Made by a program: the position numbers and the translations under genes. 64,000 nucleotides of DNA from Acidobacteriaceae bacterium KBS 89 (GTDB lineage: Bacteria > Acidobacteriota > Terriglobia > Terriglobales > Acidobacteriaceae). Positions 18,267 to 27,492 of the stretch are shown piece by piece. Below the pieces are notes generated by a model. The model was not told the origin of the DNA. It made no database searches and saw nothing but the letters and a program-made list of their open reading frames with translations. The DNA lies in the NCBI GenBank assembly GCA_000381605.1, contig KB906756.1, positions 868,001 through 932,000 on the forward strand, in the 5' to 3' direction. How positions within the stretch are numbered: position 1 is the stretch's first letter; each line of letters opens with the position of its first letter.

Positions 18267-20761
18267 GCGTCGATCTGTATCAAACTTCACTCCACTACGC
18301 TGCCGTTTACGATGAATTGTCGGCCGATGGCGTGACTCCTCGACCTCATTGGGCACACCTTATGGAATCCCTTAGGGAGATCGGCCCTGAGGAGTTGGGA
18401 CGACGCTGGAGCCGAGCCGAACGTCGCATTCGCGAGAACGGGATCACGTACAACATTTATAGCGATCCGCTAGGGGCGAATCGGCCGTGGAAGATTGATA
18501 TCGTTCCGCTTCTGATTTCGGCGAACGAGTGGCGCTTTATCGAAGCGGGCATCATTCAGCGGGCCCAATTGTTGAGCTTGGTTCTTGAGGACCTGTACGG
18601 GTCGCAGGCCCTCGTGGCCCAGGGCCACTTCCCTGCCGCGCTACTCTACGCGAACCCCGCATTCCTTCGGCCGCTTGTGGGCGTGCGTGTTCCCGAGCAC
18701 AGTTATTTGCACATGCTCGCCGTTGATCTTGCGCGTTCGCCGGACGGGCAGTGGTGGGTGCTGGCTGATCGCACGCAGGCGCCTTCGGGTAGCGGTTACG
18801 CACTGGAGAACCGCACCATCGTCTCTGATGTTCTGCCAAATCTCTTCCGTGCGTCGAACGTATTGCGCCTCGCTCCTTTTTTTCGTGCACAGCGCGAAGC
18901 GCTTACCAGCCTCGCCCAGCGCAACAATCCGCGAATCGTCCTGCTGACCCCTGGGCCGTTCAACGAGACCTACTTCGAACACTCGTATATCGCGCGGTAC
19001 CTTGGCTTCACTCTGGTCGAGGGAGCCGATCTCACCGTCCGCGACCGGTGCGTTTATCTAAAGACCGTCGACGGGCTGGAGCAGGTCGATGTCATCTTGC
19101 GCCGGGTGGACGATGGCTTTTGCGATCCTCTCGAATTGCGTAGCGATTCGCTCTTAGGTGTGCCCGGCCTCGTCGATGCCATTGTCGCTGGAAACGTAAA
19201 GGTCGCAAATGCATTGGGAAGCGGATTGATTGAGACTGCCGCGGTGATGCCCTTTCTTCCCGGCCTCTCCAGGCACCTGCTTGGCGAGAAGCTCAAACTT
19301 CCATCCGTCGCGACCTGGTGGTGCGGGCAAGAGTACGCGCTTGATTGGGTGCTCAATCATCTAGATTCCGTGGTAGTGAAGCCGGCATTTCCATCACGCG
19401 GCATGGAGCCGGTCTTCGCGGCCGAACTCCCGCGGGCCGAAAAGGGCAAGTTTGCCGATAAGTTGCGGGCCCATCCTCACGAGTATGTGGCACAAGAACA
19501 GATCGCTTTGTCCACTGCGCCCGTATGGGACAACGGCCGCCTCAACTCGCGCAGCGTGGTGCTGCGTACATACGTGCTCAATACCGGCAGCGGGTGGACT
19601 GCGATTCCGGGAGGATTGGTACGCGTTGCCGAAGCGGAAGGGTCGGTTGTCTCGATGCAGCGGGGCGGCCATAGTAAAGATGCCTGGGTCCTCTGGGATG
19701 GCCCAGTGGATACGTTCAGTATGCTGCACCCGCGCAATGAACCCGTGGAGTTGCGCCGCGTCTCGCGGGGTGTTCCAAGCAGTGTGGCCGACAATGTTTT
19801 CTGGCTGGGTCGATATGTCGAGCGGGCGGAAAACATCGCTCGGATCCTGCGCCCAATGATCTCTAGAGTCCGTCGCGCCGACGAGGCTGAGTTCGGGTGC
19901 CTCATCCGATTGCACAGCTGCCTCGAGTCGAGGCATAGCAAGTTGCCGAAGGCCAAAGACAGGCGGCCGACCTCACTTGAACTCGAACAGGAAATGATCT
20001 CCATAATGACGGATGTCAAGCGAGCGGACAGCCTCGCTTCCACACTGGCGGAGGTATCAAGGGTCGGGGGCAATGTGCGCGAACGCCTGTCGGCCGACAT
20101 GATGTTTCTCATCGGCCAGCTTCGGGACTCAATCGTAGTTGATCCCGGCACACAGTTCCTCGAATATCCGGCGATGCTGACCTCTTGTCTGGAACTGCTT
20201 TCCGCATTCTCCGGAATGGAGCGCGAAAACATCAACCGCGGATTAGGCTGGTTGTTCCTGACCACCGGTCGGCGTCTCGAGCGCGCAATCTATCTAACGA
20301 GGCAGCTTCGCGAGATCACCACGCCACTCGCTGAGCAGGACTGGTCGCTTCTGGAATGTCTGCTCGAGGTCGCCGACAGCTCCATGACCTACCGGACGCG
20401 GTACTACACTACTCTGCAGCCCTTGGCCGTGCTCGATGTACTGATGGCCGATGAGACGAATCCACGGTCTTTGGACTTTCAGTTGAGCCACCTTCTAGAT
20501 CTCTATCAAAAGCTTCCTCGGCATCTGCCCGACGACTCAGAGGCTATGCGGGACGCGCTGACGCTATTACGCAGCTTCGATCTGCGAGAGCTGACATACC
20601 CATTGCCAGGTGCTGCGACCACAGCGAATGGTTCCGAAGGGCTCTCCCGGCTTGAGCGCTTCCTCCGGGATCTCGAACAGTTGCTGCCCTCCTGGTCGAA
20701 TAACTTGTCGAGTAGGTACTTTAGCCACGCTCGCACCCTCCCGATCGCAATAGACCAATGA
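18263..20761 (+). CDS. Circularly permuted ATP-grasp protein fused to an alpha-E domain
   Basis: An 832-residue fusion. Residues of about 1-490 are a circularly permuted type 2 ATP-grasp domain (formerly DUF404/DUF407), the fold of ATP-dependent carboxylate-amine ligases; residues of about 500-832 are the all-helical alpha-E domain (DUF403), beginning at SVADNVFWLGRYVERAENIAR. In many bacteria the two are separate neighbouring genes, so this is the fused form, as in Rv2567. Both ends overlap neighbours by ATGA, giving a strictly coupled operon. The expected activity is ATP-driven formation of a peptide-like bond on an unknown substrate, with the transglutaminases as partners or hydrolases of the product; this is inference from family and context. 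Confidence 0.9.
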   Translation: MSVDLYQTSLHYAAVYDELSADGVTPRPHWAHLMESLREIGPEELGRRWSRAERRIRENGITYNIYSDPLGANRPWKIDIVPLLISANEWRFIEAGIIQRAQLLSLVLEDLYGSQALVAQGHFPAALLYANPAFLRPLVGVRVPEHSYLHMLAVDLARSPDGQWWVLADRTQAPSGSGYALENRTIVSDVLPNLFRASNVLRLAPFFRAQREALTSLAQRNNPRIVLLTPGPFNETYFEHSYIARYLGFTLVEGADLTVRDRCVYLKTVDGLEQVDVILRRVDDGFCDPLELRSDSLLGVPGLVDAIVAGNVKVANALGSGLIETAAVMPFLPGLSRHLLGEKLKLPSVATWWCGQEYALDWVLNHLDSVVVKPAFPSRGMEPVFAAELPRAEKGKFADKLRAHPHEYVAQEQIALSTAPVWDNGRLNSRSVVLRTYVLNTGSGWTAIPGGLVRVAEAEGSVVSMQRGGHSKDAWVLWDGPVDTFSMLHPRNEPVELRRVSRGVPSSVADNVFWLGRYVERAENIARILRPMISRVRRADEAEFGCLIRLHSCLESRHSKLPKAKDRRPTSLELEQEMISIMTDVKRADSLASTLAEVSRVGGNVRERLSADMMFLIGQLRDSIVVDPGTQFLEYPAMLTSCLELLSAFSGMERENINRGLGWLFLTTGRRLERAIYLTRQLREITTPLAEQDWSLLECLLEVADSSMTYRTRYYTTLQPLAVLDVLMADETNPRSLDFQLSHLLDLYQKLPRHLPDDSEAMRDALTLLRSFDLRELTYPLPGAATTANGSEGLSRLERFLRDLEQLLPSWSNNLSSRYFSHARTLPIAIDQ

Positions 20762-21636
20762 TTTATAGAATCGTTCACCGAACCACGTACAAGTACAAAT
20801 ATCCGGTCTCGGTCGGAAACCACGTCGCGTGCTTAAAGCCGCGGACTCTACAGCACCACCAGTTGGCACGAAATGAACTTCGGATCCAACCGGTTCCGGC
20901 GACCCGCACCGAGAGAGTCGACTACTTTGGGAATCTGCTCTGCTTTTTCACAGTTCAGGAGCCGCACAAGGAATTGGTAGTGGAGTCGCGAAGCGAAGTA
21001 ATCATAGAAGGGAACGTGACACCGTTGCCGCAACCGTCGATCCCTTGGGAGGAGGCTGCCAGACTACTTCCCAACGATCACAGTCCCGCCGGACTCGAAG
21101 CCTATCAGTTTGGATTTGAGTCTCCGCGCATCCGGACACGGCCAGAGTTTGCCTCCTACGCACTCCAGTCGTTTACCCCAGGACGACCGATGCGAGATGC
21201 GCTCTTGGATCTGACCGCGCGAATCCACAAGGACTTTCGCTTCGATTCAAAAGTGACTAACGTCCGAACGCCCACCGAAGAAGTCTTTCGAAAGCGCCGG
21301 GGAGTGTGCCAGGATTTCGCACACTTGCAAATCGCCTGCCTCCGCTCTCTGAACGTCGCGGCCCGTTACGTAAGCGGATACCTTCGGACCTATCCACCTC
21401 CCGGGCAGCCAAGGCTTGTGGGCGCCGATGCCTCCCACGCCTGGGTGTCTGCTTATTGTCCGGGAATCGGATGGCTTGATATGGATCCCACGAACAACGT
21501 TGTCCCCTCAAACGGCCACGTGACGCTCGCCTGGGGCCGGGACTACGGCGATGTAAGTCCTCTGCGCGGGCTGATTCTAGGAGGCGGTGCGCATACACTC
21601 AAGGTCGCCGTGGACATGGAGCCGCTCGATTCCTAA
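20758..21636 (+). CDS. Small transglutaminase-family protein
   Basis: A 292-residue protein with an N-terminal beta domain (MIYRIVHRTTYKYKYPV) and a transglutaminase core with the full triad Cys184 (RGVCQDFAH), His227 (ASHAWVSAY) and Asp243 (DMDPTNN). The C-terminus (GLILGGGAHTLKVAVDM) is typical of the COG1305 group found with ATP-grasp/alpha-E proteins. No signal peptide, so it acts in the cytoplasm. It is the last gene of the operon, starting inside the stop of the ATP-grasp gene (ATGA). Two active transglutaminase-fold proteins in one operon suggest two sequential or opposing steps on one substrate. Confidence 0.9.
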   Translation: MIYRIVHRTTYKYKYPVSVGNHVACLKPRTLQHHQLARNELRIQPVPATRTERVDYFGNLLCFFTVQEPHKELVVESRSEVIIEGNVTPLPQPSIPWEEAARLLPNDHSPAGLEAYQFGFESPRIRTRPEFASYALQSFTPGRPMRDALLDLTARIHKDFRFDSKVTNVRTPTEEVFRKRRGVCQDFAHLQIACLRSLNVAARYVSGYLRTYPPPGQPRLVGADASHAWVSAYCPGIGWLDMDPTNNVVPSNGHVTLAWGRDYGDVSPLRGLILGGGAHTLKVAVDMEPLDS

Positions 21637-21707
21637 GGACTGCCAGCGGCATCCAACCATGCGAATTGTCGGCGCTACAGAGTTTTCCGTGACACTTCCG
21701 CACGGAC

Positions 21708-21747
21708 CTGTTGCTTTCCCAACAGAGCTGTGGCATTCTCCTGTTGG
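21708..21747. promoter_or_regulatory. CTGTTG half-site cluster before padR-type gene
   Basis: CTGTTG at 21708-21713, CAACAG at 21720-21725 and CTGTTGG at 21741-21747 form alternating inverted half-sites 35 nt before the regulator's ATG. Such dyads are what an autoregulating PadR protein would bind, but the first pair could equally be a short RNA hairpin. Inferred only. Confidence 0.3.
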
Positions 21748-21781
21748 TAAACAAAATGACCGTCATACGGGGCAAAGCCGC

Positions 21782-22129
21782 ATGAAACTGAAAAAGGATG
21801 TCCAGCAAGGAACGCTGGCCCTGATGGTACTGAAGACCCTCGATGTGCTGGGGCCGCTGCATGGATATGGCATTGCCCGACGCGTCGAGCAGATCAGCGG
21901 CGAGCTGCTTTCGGTCAATCAGGGCACGCTTTATCCGCTCCTGCTGAGGCTGGAGCAGGAGGGCGCCATCTCATCGGAGTGGGGCCCGTCGGAGAACAAC
22001 CGGCGAGCACGCTTTTATCGGCTCACGCGCGCGGGACACAAATTACTTGAAGCGGAAAAACGTGATTGGGAGCAGACTGCGGCGATCATCGCGCGCTTCC
22101 TTGACGTGAAAGCGCAGGATCTCGCATGA
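21782..22129 (+). CDS. PadR-family transcriptional regulator
   Basis: A 115-residue winged-helix protein. The KDVQQGTLALMVLKTL start, LHGYGIARRVEQISG helix, VNQGTLYPLLLRLEQEG recognition region and the Lys/Arg wing followed by RLTRAGHKLLEAE are a textbook PadR-s1 protein. The frame is open further upstream, but family length and homologous N-terminus support the ATG at 21782. Its stop overlaps the start of an ADOP permease (ATGA), the standard acidobacterial PadR-permease pair, so it probably controls that permease. Effector unknown. Confidence 0.92.
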   Translation: MKLKKDVQQGTLALMVLKTLDVLGPLHGYGIARRVEQISGELLSVNQGTLYPLLLRLEQEGAISSEWGPSENNRRARFYRLTRAGHKLLEAEKRDWEQTAAIIARFLDVKAQDLA

Positions 22130-24786
22130 GAAGTGGCATGAGAACCCTGAATCGGTTATTCACACGCATCTTCAACTTCACGACCAGTCACCGCGGCGAC
22201 GAACGGCTCAGAGAAGAGATGGAATCGCACATAGCGGCTCAGACTGAAGAGAACATCCAGGCCGGCATGACTCCCCAGGAAGCTCGTCGCCACGCCCGCC
22301 TGAAGTTCGGGGCAGTGGAAGCGATTCGGGAAACCTACTACGCGGAAGAGGGCCTGCCATTCCTGGAGATTCTGATCCAGGATGTTCGTTATGCGTTTCG
22401 CGTGCTTCGGAAGTCTCCCGCGTTCACGGTCGTAGCCCTGCTCACTCTGATGCTGGGGATTGGAGCAAACGTCGTCGTCTTCGGCGTGCTGAATGCGGTG
22501 CTGCTACACCCGCTGAATGTGAGCGACCCATCCAACCTGTATCAAATACGCCACAAGCAGTGGACGCAAGGAAAGCTACTGACGACGTCGTATCCCGCAT
22601 TTGAGGATCTTCGGCAGCGAAACACCACCTTCAGCGGGATGACCGGGATTTATGGATATTCTCACGCGAATCTGAGCTGGAGTAACACGGTATTGAAGAT
22701 CTCCGGCGATGAAGTCACCGGCAATTATTTCGATCTGCTGGGCGTGCAGCCGGAGGTAGGACGGTTCTTCCACGCGGCGGACGAGCATGGCCCGAATTCA
22801 GCGCCGTATTTGGTGTTGAGCGATGCTCTGTGGCGAAACGCGTTTCATGCCGATCCGAGAGTAATTGGGACAACCGTCGAACTCCAGAAGCACCCGTTTA
22901 CGGTGGTTGGTGTGGCGCCACCACAGTTCCAAGGCACAGAGCAATTTGTATGGCCGGACTACTGGATACCAATGCTGAACGAGGAACAGGTGGAGAGAGG
23001 GGATTACCTGCATAGCCGGACATCCATAGCGGTTACGGTGATTGGCAGGCTGAAGCCTGGCGTGACACCGCAGCAGGCGACGGAAGATCTGAATACGATT
23101 GCAGCCGAGTTGGCAAAGGAATATCCGCAGACCGATGACGGACAGTTGCTGCGGCTGATTCATCCAGGACTCATCGGCGACGAAGGCGACGTGATTCGCG
23201 GGTTTCTCTGGAGTGTGACCATATTGGCGCTGCTGGTGCTGGTGGCCGCATGCGCGAACCTGGCAACTCTATTTGCGGCACGCGCGGCCGATCGCAGTCG
23301 CGAACTCGCACTCCGTGTGGCCCTTGGATCGGGCCGGGGGCGGGTGGTGAGGGAGCTGCTGACCGAGGCGCTGATGGTATCGCTGGTAGGCGGAGCAGCA
23401 GGCATAGTGAGTGCGGACCTGGTGATTGCCGTCTTGAACCGGTCAGCTCCGTTCGTTGGCAGTCTGACAGTACATGTGGAGGCACGTGTTTATCTTGTGG
23501 GCCTTGCATTGACAATTGGAAGTGCACTTCTGTTTGGGCTGGTTCCAGCACGTCAAGCTTGGCAGAGCAGTCCGCTACAGATGATGAAGGGCGGACCGGC
23601 AGATACCATGCACCTGCGTCGATTTGCCCTGCGGGACTTCTTGCTAGGTGCGCAAATTGCCATATGCACACTGCTGGTTACGGCGTCGTTGGTGGCGGTG
23701 CGCGGAATGGTGCGTATGCTGGACGTTCCGCTGGGCGTCCAGCCGCAGGGCGCGATGCTGGTCAATTTGGACCTTAGCCAGACGGGACAAGCAGGCGACG
23801 TGGTTGTCGAGAGAGAGAAAGCGGCGATTGAGGCGGTGCGGAGCATCGCCGGCGTGACAGCCGTGGGCACGGTGAGCCGCACGCCTATGACCGGCGGGAT
23901 GCATGGAATTCCGGTCTTCCCCCCAGGAACGACAGAGTTCAAGGTGAATAACTCTGTGCTGGCACCGTACGTGTTTCAGATGTCTCCGGGATACCTGGCC
24001 GCTGCCGGTACTCGGCTACTGAGGGGGCGGGATGTCTCATGGCAGGACACCGCAAAGACGCCGTATGTTGCGATCGTAAACGAAACTTTCGCGCGAAAGA
24101 TGTGGAGCGAGGCGTCGGCGATCGGGCAGCGCTTTATTTTGAAGGGCAATCTGACGGAAGTGGTAGGTGTTGCAGAGGACGGCAAGTACCACGACATGCA
24201 AGAGTCGCCGCAGCCTGTGGTGTATCAACCATTGTTGCAAAGCGAGGGCAGCGAAGCGGTTTTCGTAGTGCGGTCGCCGCGCTCGCCGAGCGAGATGGAG
24301 GCGGAATTGCAACGGACACTCAGCGGCATCGAGACTAATGTGCCAATCACGGTGCATAGCTGGTCCGATTCGCTGGCGGGTGAGCTGTTCCCGGCACGGG
24401 CGGCGACAGTCGCACTAGGCGTTATGGGCCTGCTGGCGGCGATGCTGGCAGTGACGGGAATCTTCGGAATGGCGGCTTACAACGTGAGCCGGCGAATGAA
24501 AGAACTCGGCATCCGGGTAGCATTGGGCGCACGGAAGGCGCAAGTGATGAGCGCGGCGGTAGGACGGCCCGTTGTGCTGCTCGCCGTTGGATCGGTAGTG
24601 GGTCTGCTGGCGGGAATCTTCGCGAATCGCCTGCTGGGGCAAATAGTTTATCAGGCCAATCCGCGGGACCCCATGGTTGTGGGCGGCGCAGTGTTGACCA
24701 TGGCACTGCTGGGCTTTTTAGCGTCCGCGATTCCAGCCAGGCGAGCGCTTGCGGTCGATCCATCCAAACTCATGCGAGAAGAGTGA
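22126..24786 (+). CDS. ADOP-type ABC transporter permease (MacB/FtsX family)
   Basis: An 886-residue inner-membrane protein. Residues 1 to about 85 are the ADOP N-terminal helical region (LREEMESHIAAQTEENI, ARLKFG), then a first membrane helix near 102-125, a MacB-type periplasmic domain, FtsX helices about 365-480, a second periplasmic domain, and FtsX helices about 765-880, ending in the usual PARRALAVDPSKLMREE. These acidobacterial permeases are two MacB halves fused; they are thought to export peptides or drive mechanotransmission like MacB. No ATPase gene is adjacent, so the ATP-binding partner must be elsewhere. Coupled to PadR by ATGA. Complete. Confidence 0.92.
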   Translation: MRSGMRTLNRLFTRIFNFTTSHRGDERLREEMESHIAAQTEENIQAGMTPQEARRHARLKFGAVEAIRETYYAEEGLPFLEILIQDVRYAFRVLRKSPAFTVVALLTLMLGIGANVVVFGVLNAVLLHPLNVSDPSNLYQIRHKQWTQGKLLTTSYPAFEDLRQRNTTFSGMTGIYGYSHANLSWSNTVLKISGDEVTGNYFDLLGVQPEVGRFFHAADEHGPNSAPYLVLSDALWRNAFHADPRVIGTTVELQKHPFTVVGVAPPQFQGTEQFVWPDYWIPMLNEEQVERGDYLHSRTSIAVTVIGRLKPGVTPQQATEDLNTIAAELAKEYPQTDDGQLLRLIHPGLIGDEGDVIRGFLWSVTILALLVLVAACANLATLFAARAADRSRELALRVALGSGRGRVVRELLTEALMVSLVGGAAGIVSADLVIAVLNRSAPFVGSLTVHVEARVYLVGLALTIGSALLFGLVPARQAWQSSPLQMMKGGPADTMHLRRFALRDFLLGAQIAICTLLVTASLVAVRGMVRMLDVPLGVQPQGAMLVNLDLSQTGQAGDVVVEREKAAIEAVRSIAGVTAVGTVSRTPMTGGMHGIPVFPPGTTEFKVNNSVLAPYVFQMSPGYLAAAGTRLLRGRDVSWQDTAKTPYVAIVNETFARKMWSEASAIGQRFILKGNLTEVVGVAEDGKYHDMQESPQPVVYQPLLQSEGSEAVFVVRSPRSPSEMEAELQRTLSGIETNVPITVHSWSDSLAGELFPARAATVALGVMGLLAAMLAVTGIFGMAAYNVSRRMKELGIRVALGARKAQVMSAAVGRPVVLLAVGSVVGLLAGIFANRLLGQIVYQANPRDPMVVGGAVLTMALLGFLASAIPARRALAVDPSKLMREE

Positions 24787-24796
24787 GGCAGAATTC

Positions 24797-25096
24797 TCAA
24801 AGGACGGATCTCCACAGCCACGCCAACACCAATTTCAGAACGTCAAATCGGGCCCCCTCCTGTCTGCTTTGGTCGGTGATGCGCTCAGAAACGGTAAGCT
24901 GCATCATCGCCCTACGCTTCGCCGGCGACTCCATACCCCAAGAGACGTAGGCGTTCCAGATATGTTGTACTCGCTTCCGGAGTGAGCCGGTCAACGGAAA
25001 GCCCACGATCATAGCGTTTCGCATGTCTCGTTTCAGCTCGCGGTAAAGGTCGTTGAGCAGCTTATCCTTATCCGGGAAGTACCGGATTTGAACCTC
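24797..25096 (-). pseudogene. Remnant of a TetR-family regulator
   Basis: Read on the minus strand from about 25084 the frame gives the end of a TetR helix-turn-helix (RYFPDKDKLLNDLYREL) followed by HIWNAYVSWGMESPAKRRAM and LTVSERITDQSR, a stretch recognisable from TetR C-terminal domains. Upstream, a stop at 25097-25099 replaces the first two helices; downstream the frame ends early in an unrelated tail. With about 45 N-terminal and 60-80 C-terminal residues missing, this is a degraded gene. A start at 25024 would leave no DNA-binding domain. Confidence 0.75.
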
Positions 25097-25456
25097 TCAT
25101 ATTGCGATTGTGACCCCATAAGGAAGCCCTATCGCACGGGACCTGAGTTTCTGAATCAAGGAGTTACAACATTGACGTTGCAGGCTTCTGGACCTGAGAA
25201 CTTGCATTTCCATGCCACGTTCGTGACCTAATTGGACCTTCGGTGATCGATGAATTGATGCAAATATTGGCTACCTTGAAAAACTAAGATTCACCGCTAG
25301 CACTTTTGCCAGTGTCCACGCTACTGCATGGGACTGCACAATACTTTTCACAGCGATTTTGCAATTTGTTCCGATAGCTGCGCTTGCGGGAACTAATGGG
25401 CCACTTAAGACACCACTCTGCCTCAGGTTTGAGCTATCTCAAAAAAGGAAAATACG
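25097..25456. other. Non-coding gap upstream of the secreted protein gene
   Basis: About 360 nt of lower-GC DNA between the TetR remnant and the next gene. No open frame with recognisable content, no tRNA and no clear hairpin were seen. It should include the promoter of the gene at 25457. Confidence 0.5.
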
Positions 25457-26077
25457 ATGCTAAACAGCAAGATCCAAAGCGCTACCGCTCGAAAATTCCG
25501 CTACGGGGGTCTTCTACTTGGACTACTCCTGGTAGCGGCCATACCGGCTATTTCCGCGGATGACAGGAAGACTGAGATAATTGACGCCACCGCAATGGGT
25601 ACCAGCACCCAGATGGGTAAAACTGTTAGCGTTAAGGTGACCATCAACCAATTCTCTACGGAAGCCGACCGGCAGGTCCTCGTTGATGCTTTCAAGAAGG
25701 GCCAGCACCAGGGTTTGGTCGAAGCGCTCAAAAAGATGAAGCCGGTTGGCCGCATTGCCATCACTGGCACACTTGGCTATGACCTCAACTACATTGCCCT
25801 GATTCCCTCACCAACCGGCCGCAAGATCCGGTTCGCCGCCGACCGCTGGATCAGATTCGGTGAAGCCTACAACAACACCCAAAGCCAATCCTTCGATTTG
25901 ACCGCCGGCGAATTTAATTTGAACGATAAAGACAAGAAGAAGAGTAGCGGAGTGCTTTACCCTGCCTCCCAGTTGATCATCAACAAACAGGGTCAACTTC
26001 AGTTCGAACTCCGTCAAAATCCCTGGAACCTGGTTAACATCATTGATTGGAACGGTGCTGGCACCAACGAGAAGTAG
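25457..26077 (+). CDS. Secreted protein of unknown function
   Basis: A 206-residue protein with a clear signal peptide: basic start, GGLLLGLLLVAAI core and cleavage after ISA near residue 34. AAAGGA lies about 8 nt upstream of the ATG. The mature part has a strand-rich first half (VSVKVTINQFSTEADRQVL), a helix with Lys-rich ends, then RFAADRWIRFGEAYN and an acidic/Lys patch NLNDKDKKKSSG, ending LRQNPWNLVNIIDW. No catalytic motif or membrane helix is visible. I do not recognise the family. It is convergent with a transporter gene 61 nt away. Confidence 0.8.
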   Translation: MLNSKIQSATARKFRYGGLLLGLLLVAAIPAISADDRKTEIIDATAMGTSTQMGKTVSVKVTINQFSTEADRQVLVDAFKKGQHQGLVEALKKMKPVGRIAITGTLGYDLNYIALIPSPTGRKIRFAADRWIRFGEAYNNTQSQSFDLTAGEFNLNDKDKKKSSGVLYPASQLIINKQGQLQFELRQNPWNLVNIIDWNGAGTNEK

Positions 26078-26138
26078 GTTACCAATTGGCGGATGTCGGG
26101 CTCCAAGCCTTGGGCACACTAGTCAACGAAGTTTGGAC

Positions 26139-27240
26139 CTAATTTTCACCTGCCGGGGACGCAGCGGGAGCGGACGGGATGCCCTCGTCGAGCCACGCGA
26201 GAAACAGCGTGTATCCGACTGATAGAACAATTGCGCCGACAAGAAGGCCAATGATCCCCATGGCCATGAAGCCGCCGATTGAGCCTAGGAAAATTATGAG
26301 AATGGGAACAGGCGCACCCCTTCCGAGCAATAGCGGTTTTAGCACATTGTCCATGAGGCCGACGAAGATTGCCCAGATCAAAAACATCACAGCTTTGGTC
26401 GTAGCCATGGTGGCGAAGACGTAGATCAGGGCGGGAATGAGGACCAAGCCTCCGATCTGGAGTATGGCGCCAATGAGGAATACCACAGCCCATAGGCCTG
26501 CTCCGGGGAGTCCCACCAGCAGAAACCCGAAGGTGGCGAACAGGGACTGAATTAGTGCGACACCCAGGATTCCGGTGGTGACGCTACGTATAGTGGCCCC
26601 GGTGAGCGCTTCAAACTGTGCGCCTCTATCGCCAAAAAGATGGATTGTGAGCTTTCGCGAAACATTTGCACACTGACTGGAGTGGGCGAGAAGGAATTCT
26701 GCGACGATAATCGAGACGAAAAACTGCAACACTGCGACGCCGACTCCCGCAGAGGCTGCTAATAGTCCGGCCGCAACGCCTTTGACTTGCGGAGCGAGGC
26801 TTTGAAGGGCGGCTGCGAAATTAGTAGAAGCCAAGCTCCATAGGTCGCTCAGACGCTTACCGATGATGGGCCAGGTTGCGACGCCTTCTGGTGGCGCCGG
26901 GATCCTCAAGCTCCCATCGTGAAGCTGAACCGCGACAGACTGAAAGCCTCCAATCAACGTTTGAGCGAGGAGTGCAATCGGCATGATCAAGACGGTAAGG
27001 AGAAGAACCGTAAAAAGGACGGCTGCCAACCCACGTCGACCACCGAGCAGCTTCTGCAGCTTGAAGTAAGCCGGGTAGCCAGCAATAGCAAGGGTCAGCC
27101 CCAAGGCAACCACGGCCGACAAAGGGTTTCAGAATAAGGAAGCAAGTCGCGGCAAGCAGGACGATAAGGGTAAGGTGAATGAAAACTTCGAGAGCGCGAC
27201 TCAGGTGCGACTTATCGGATGCCGGTTGGCTAGAGGTCAC
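26139..27240 (-). pseudogene. AI-2E-family transporter (PerM/YdiK-like), frameshifted near the N-terminus
   Basis: The main frame (26139-27122) gives seven or eight membrane helices and the family's C-terminal signature FLIWAIFVGLMDNVLKPLLLGRG and FLGSIGGFMAMGIIGLLVGAIVL. The missing first helix is in another frame, starting at 27240 (MTSSQPASDKSHLSRALEVF, then ILKPF). The frames would join as LKPF-LSAVVALGL at about 27120-27126, where the minus strand reads AAACCCTTTGTCGG; two bases are lost or one gained next to the T run. If real, only a protein starting from TTG at 27122 could be made, without helix 1. Family members export small molecules or act as Na/H antiporters. A sequencing error is the main alternative. 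Confidence 0.8.
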
Positions 27241-27492
27241 GTCGGTTTCTCCTTCGCAGATCAGGCCCGCTTAATATACGACTGTTCCGTGGCACTCGAG
27301 CGTCATCTTAGTCCGTTCACTATTCCCCCGGAGAAATAGATTTACTTGCCTGCTTGGGTGCGGTGAGAGCGCGACCTAGTACTTTTGCAAGTGATTTTTT
27401 GAATCGCTGGCCGCGATACTAAGGGTCACTTCGAACAGCTACAATTGGCCATCCCGTAGCATTGTTCGGCGATCAGGATTGAAACTCTCGAG

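Noticed and set aside
25082-25092. GGTTCAAATCC on the minus strand, like a tRNA T-loop
   Set aside because: Flanking bases do not pair to form a T stem and no acceptor, D or anticodon arm is present; it is coding sequence of the TetR remnant.
27115-27130. Programmed frameshift in the AI-2E transporter
   Set aside because: No slippery heptamer with downstream stimulator was seen, and the family is not known to use one; mutation or sequencing error is simpler.
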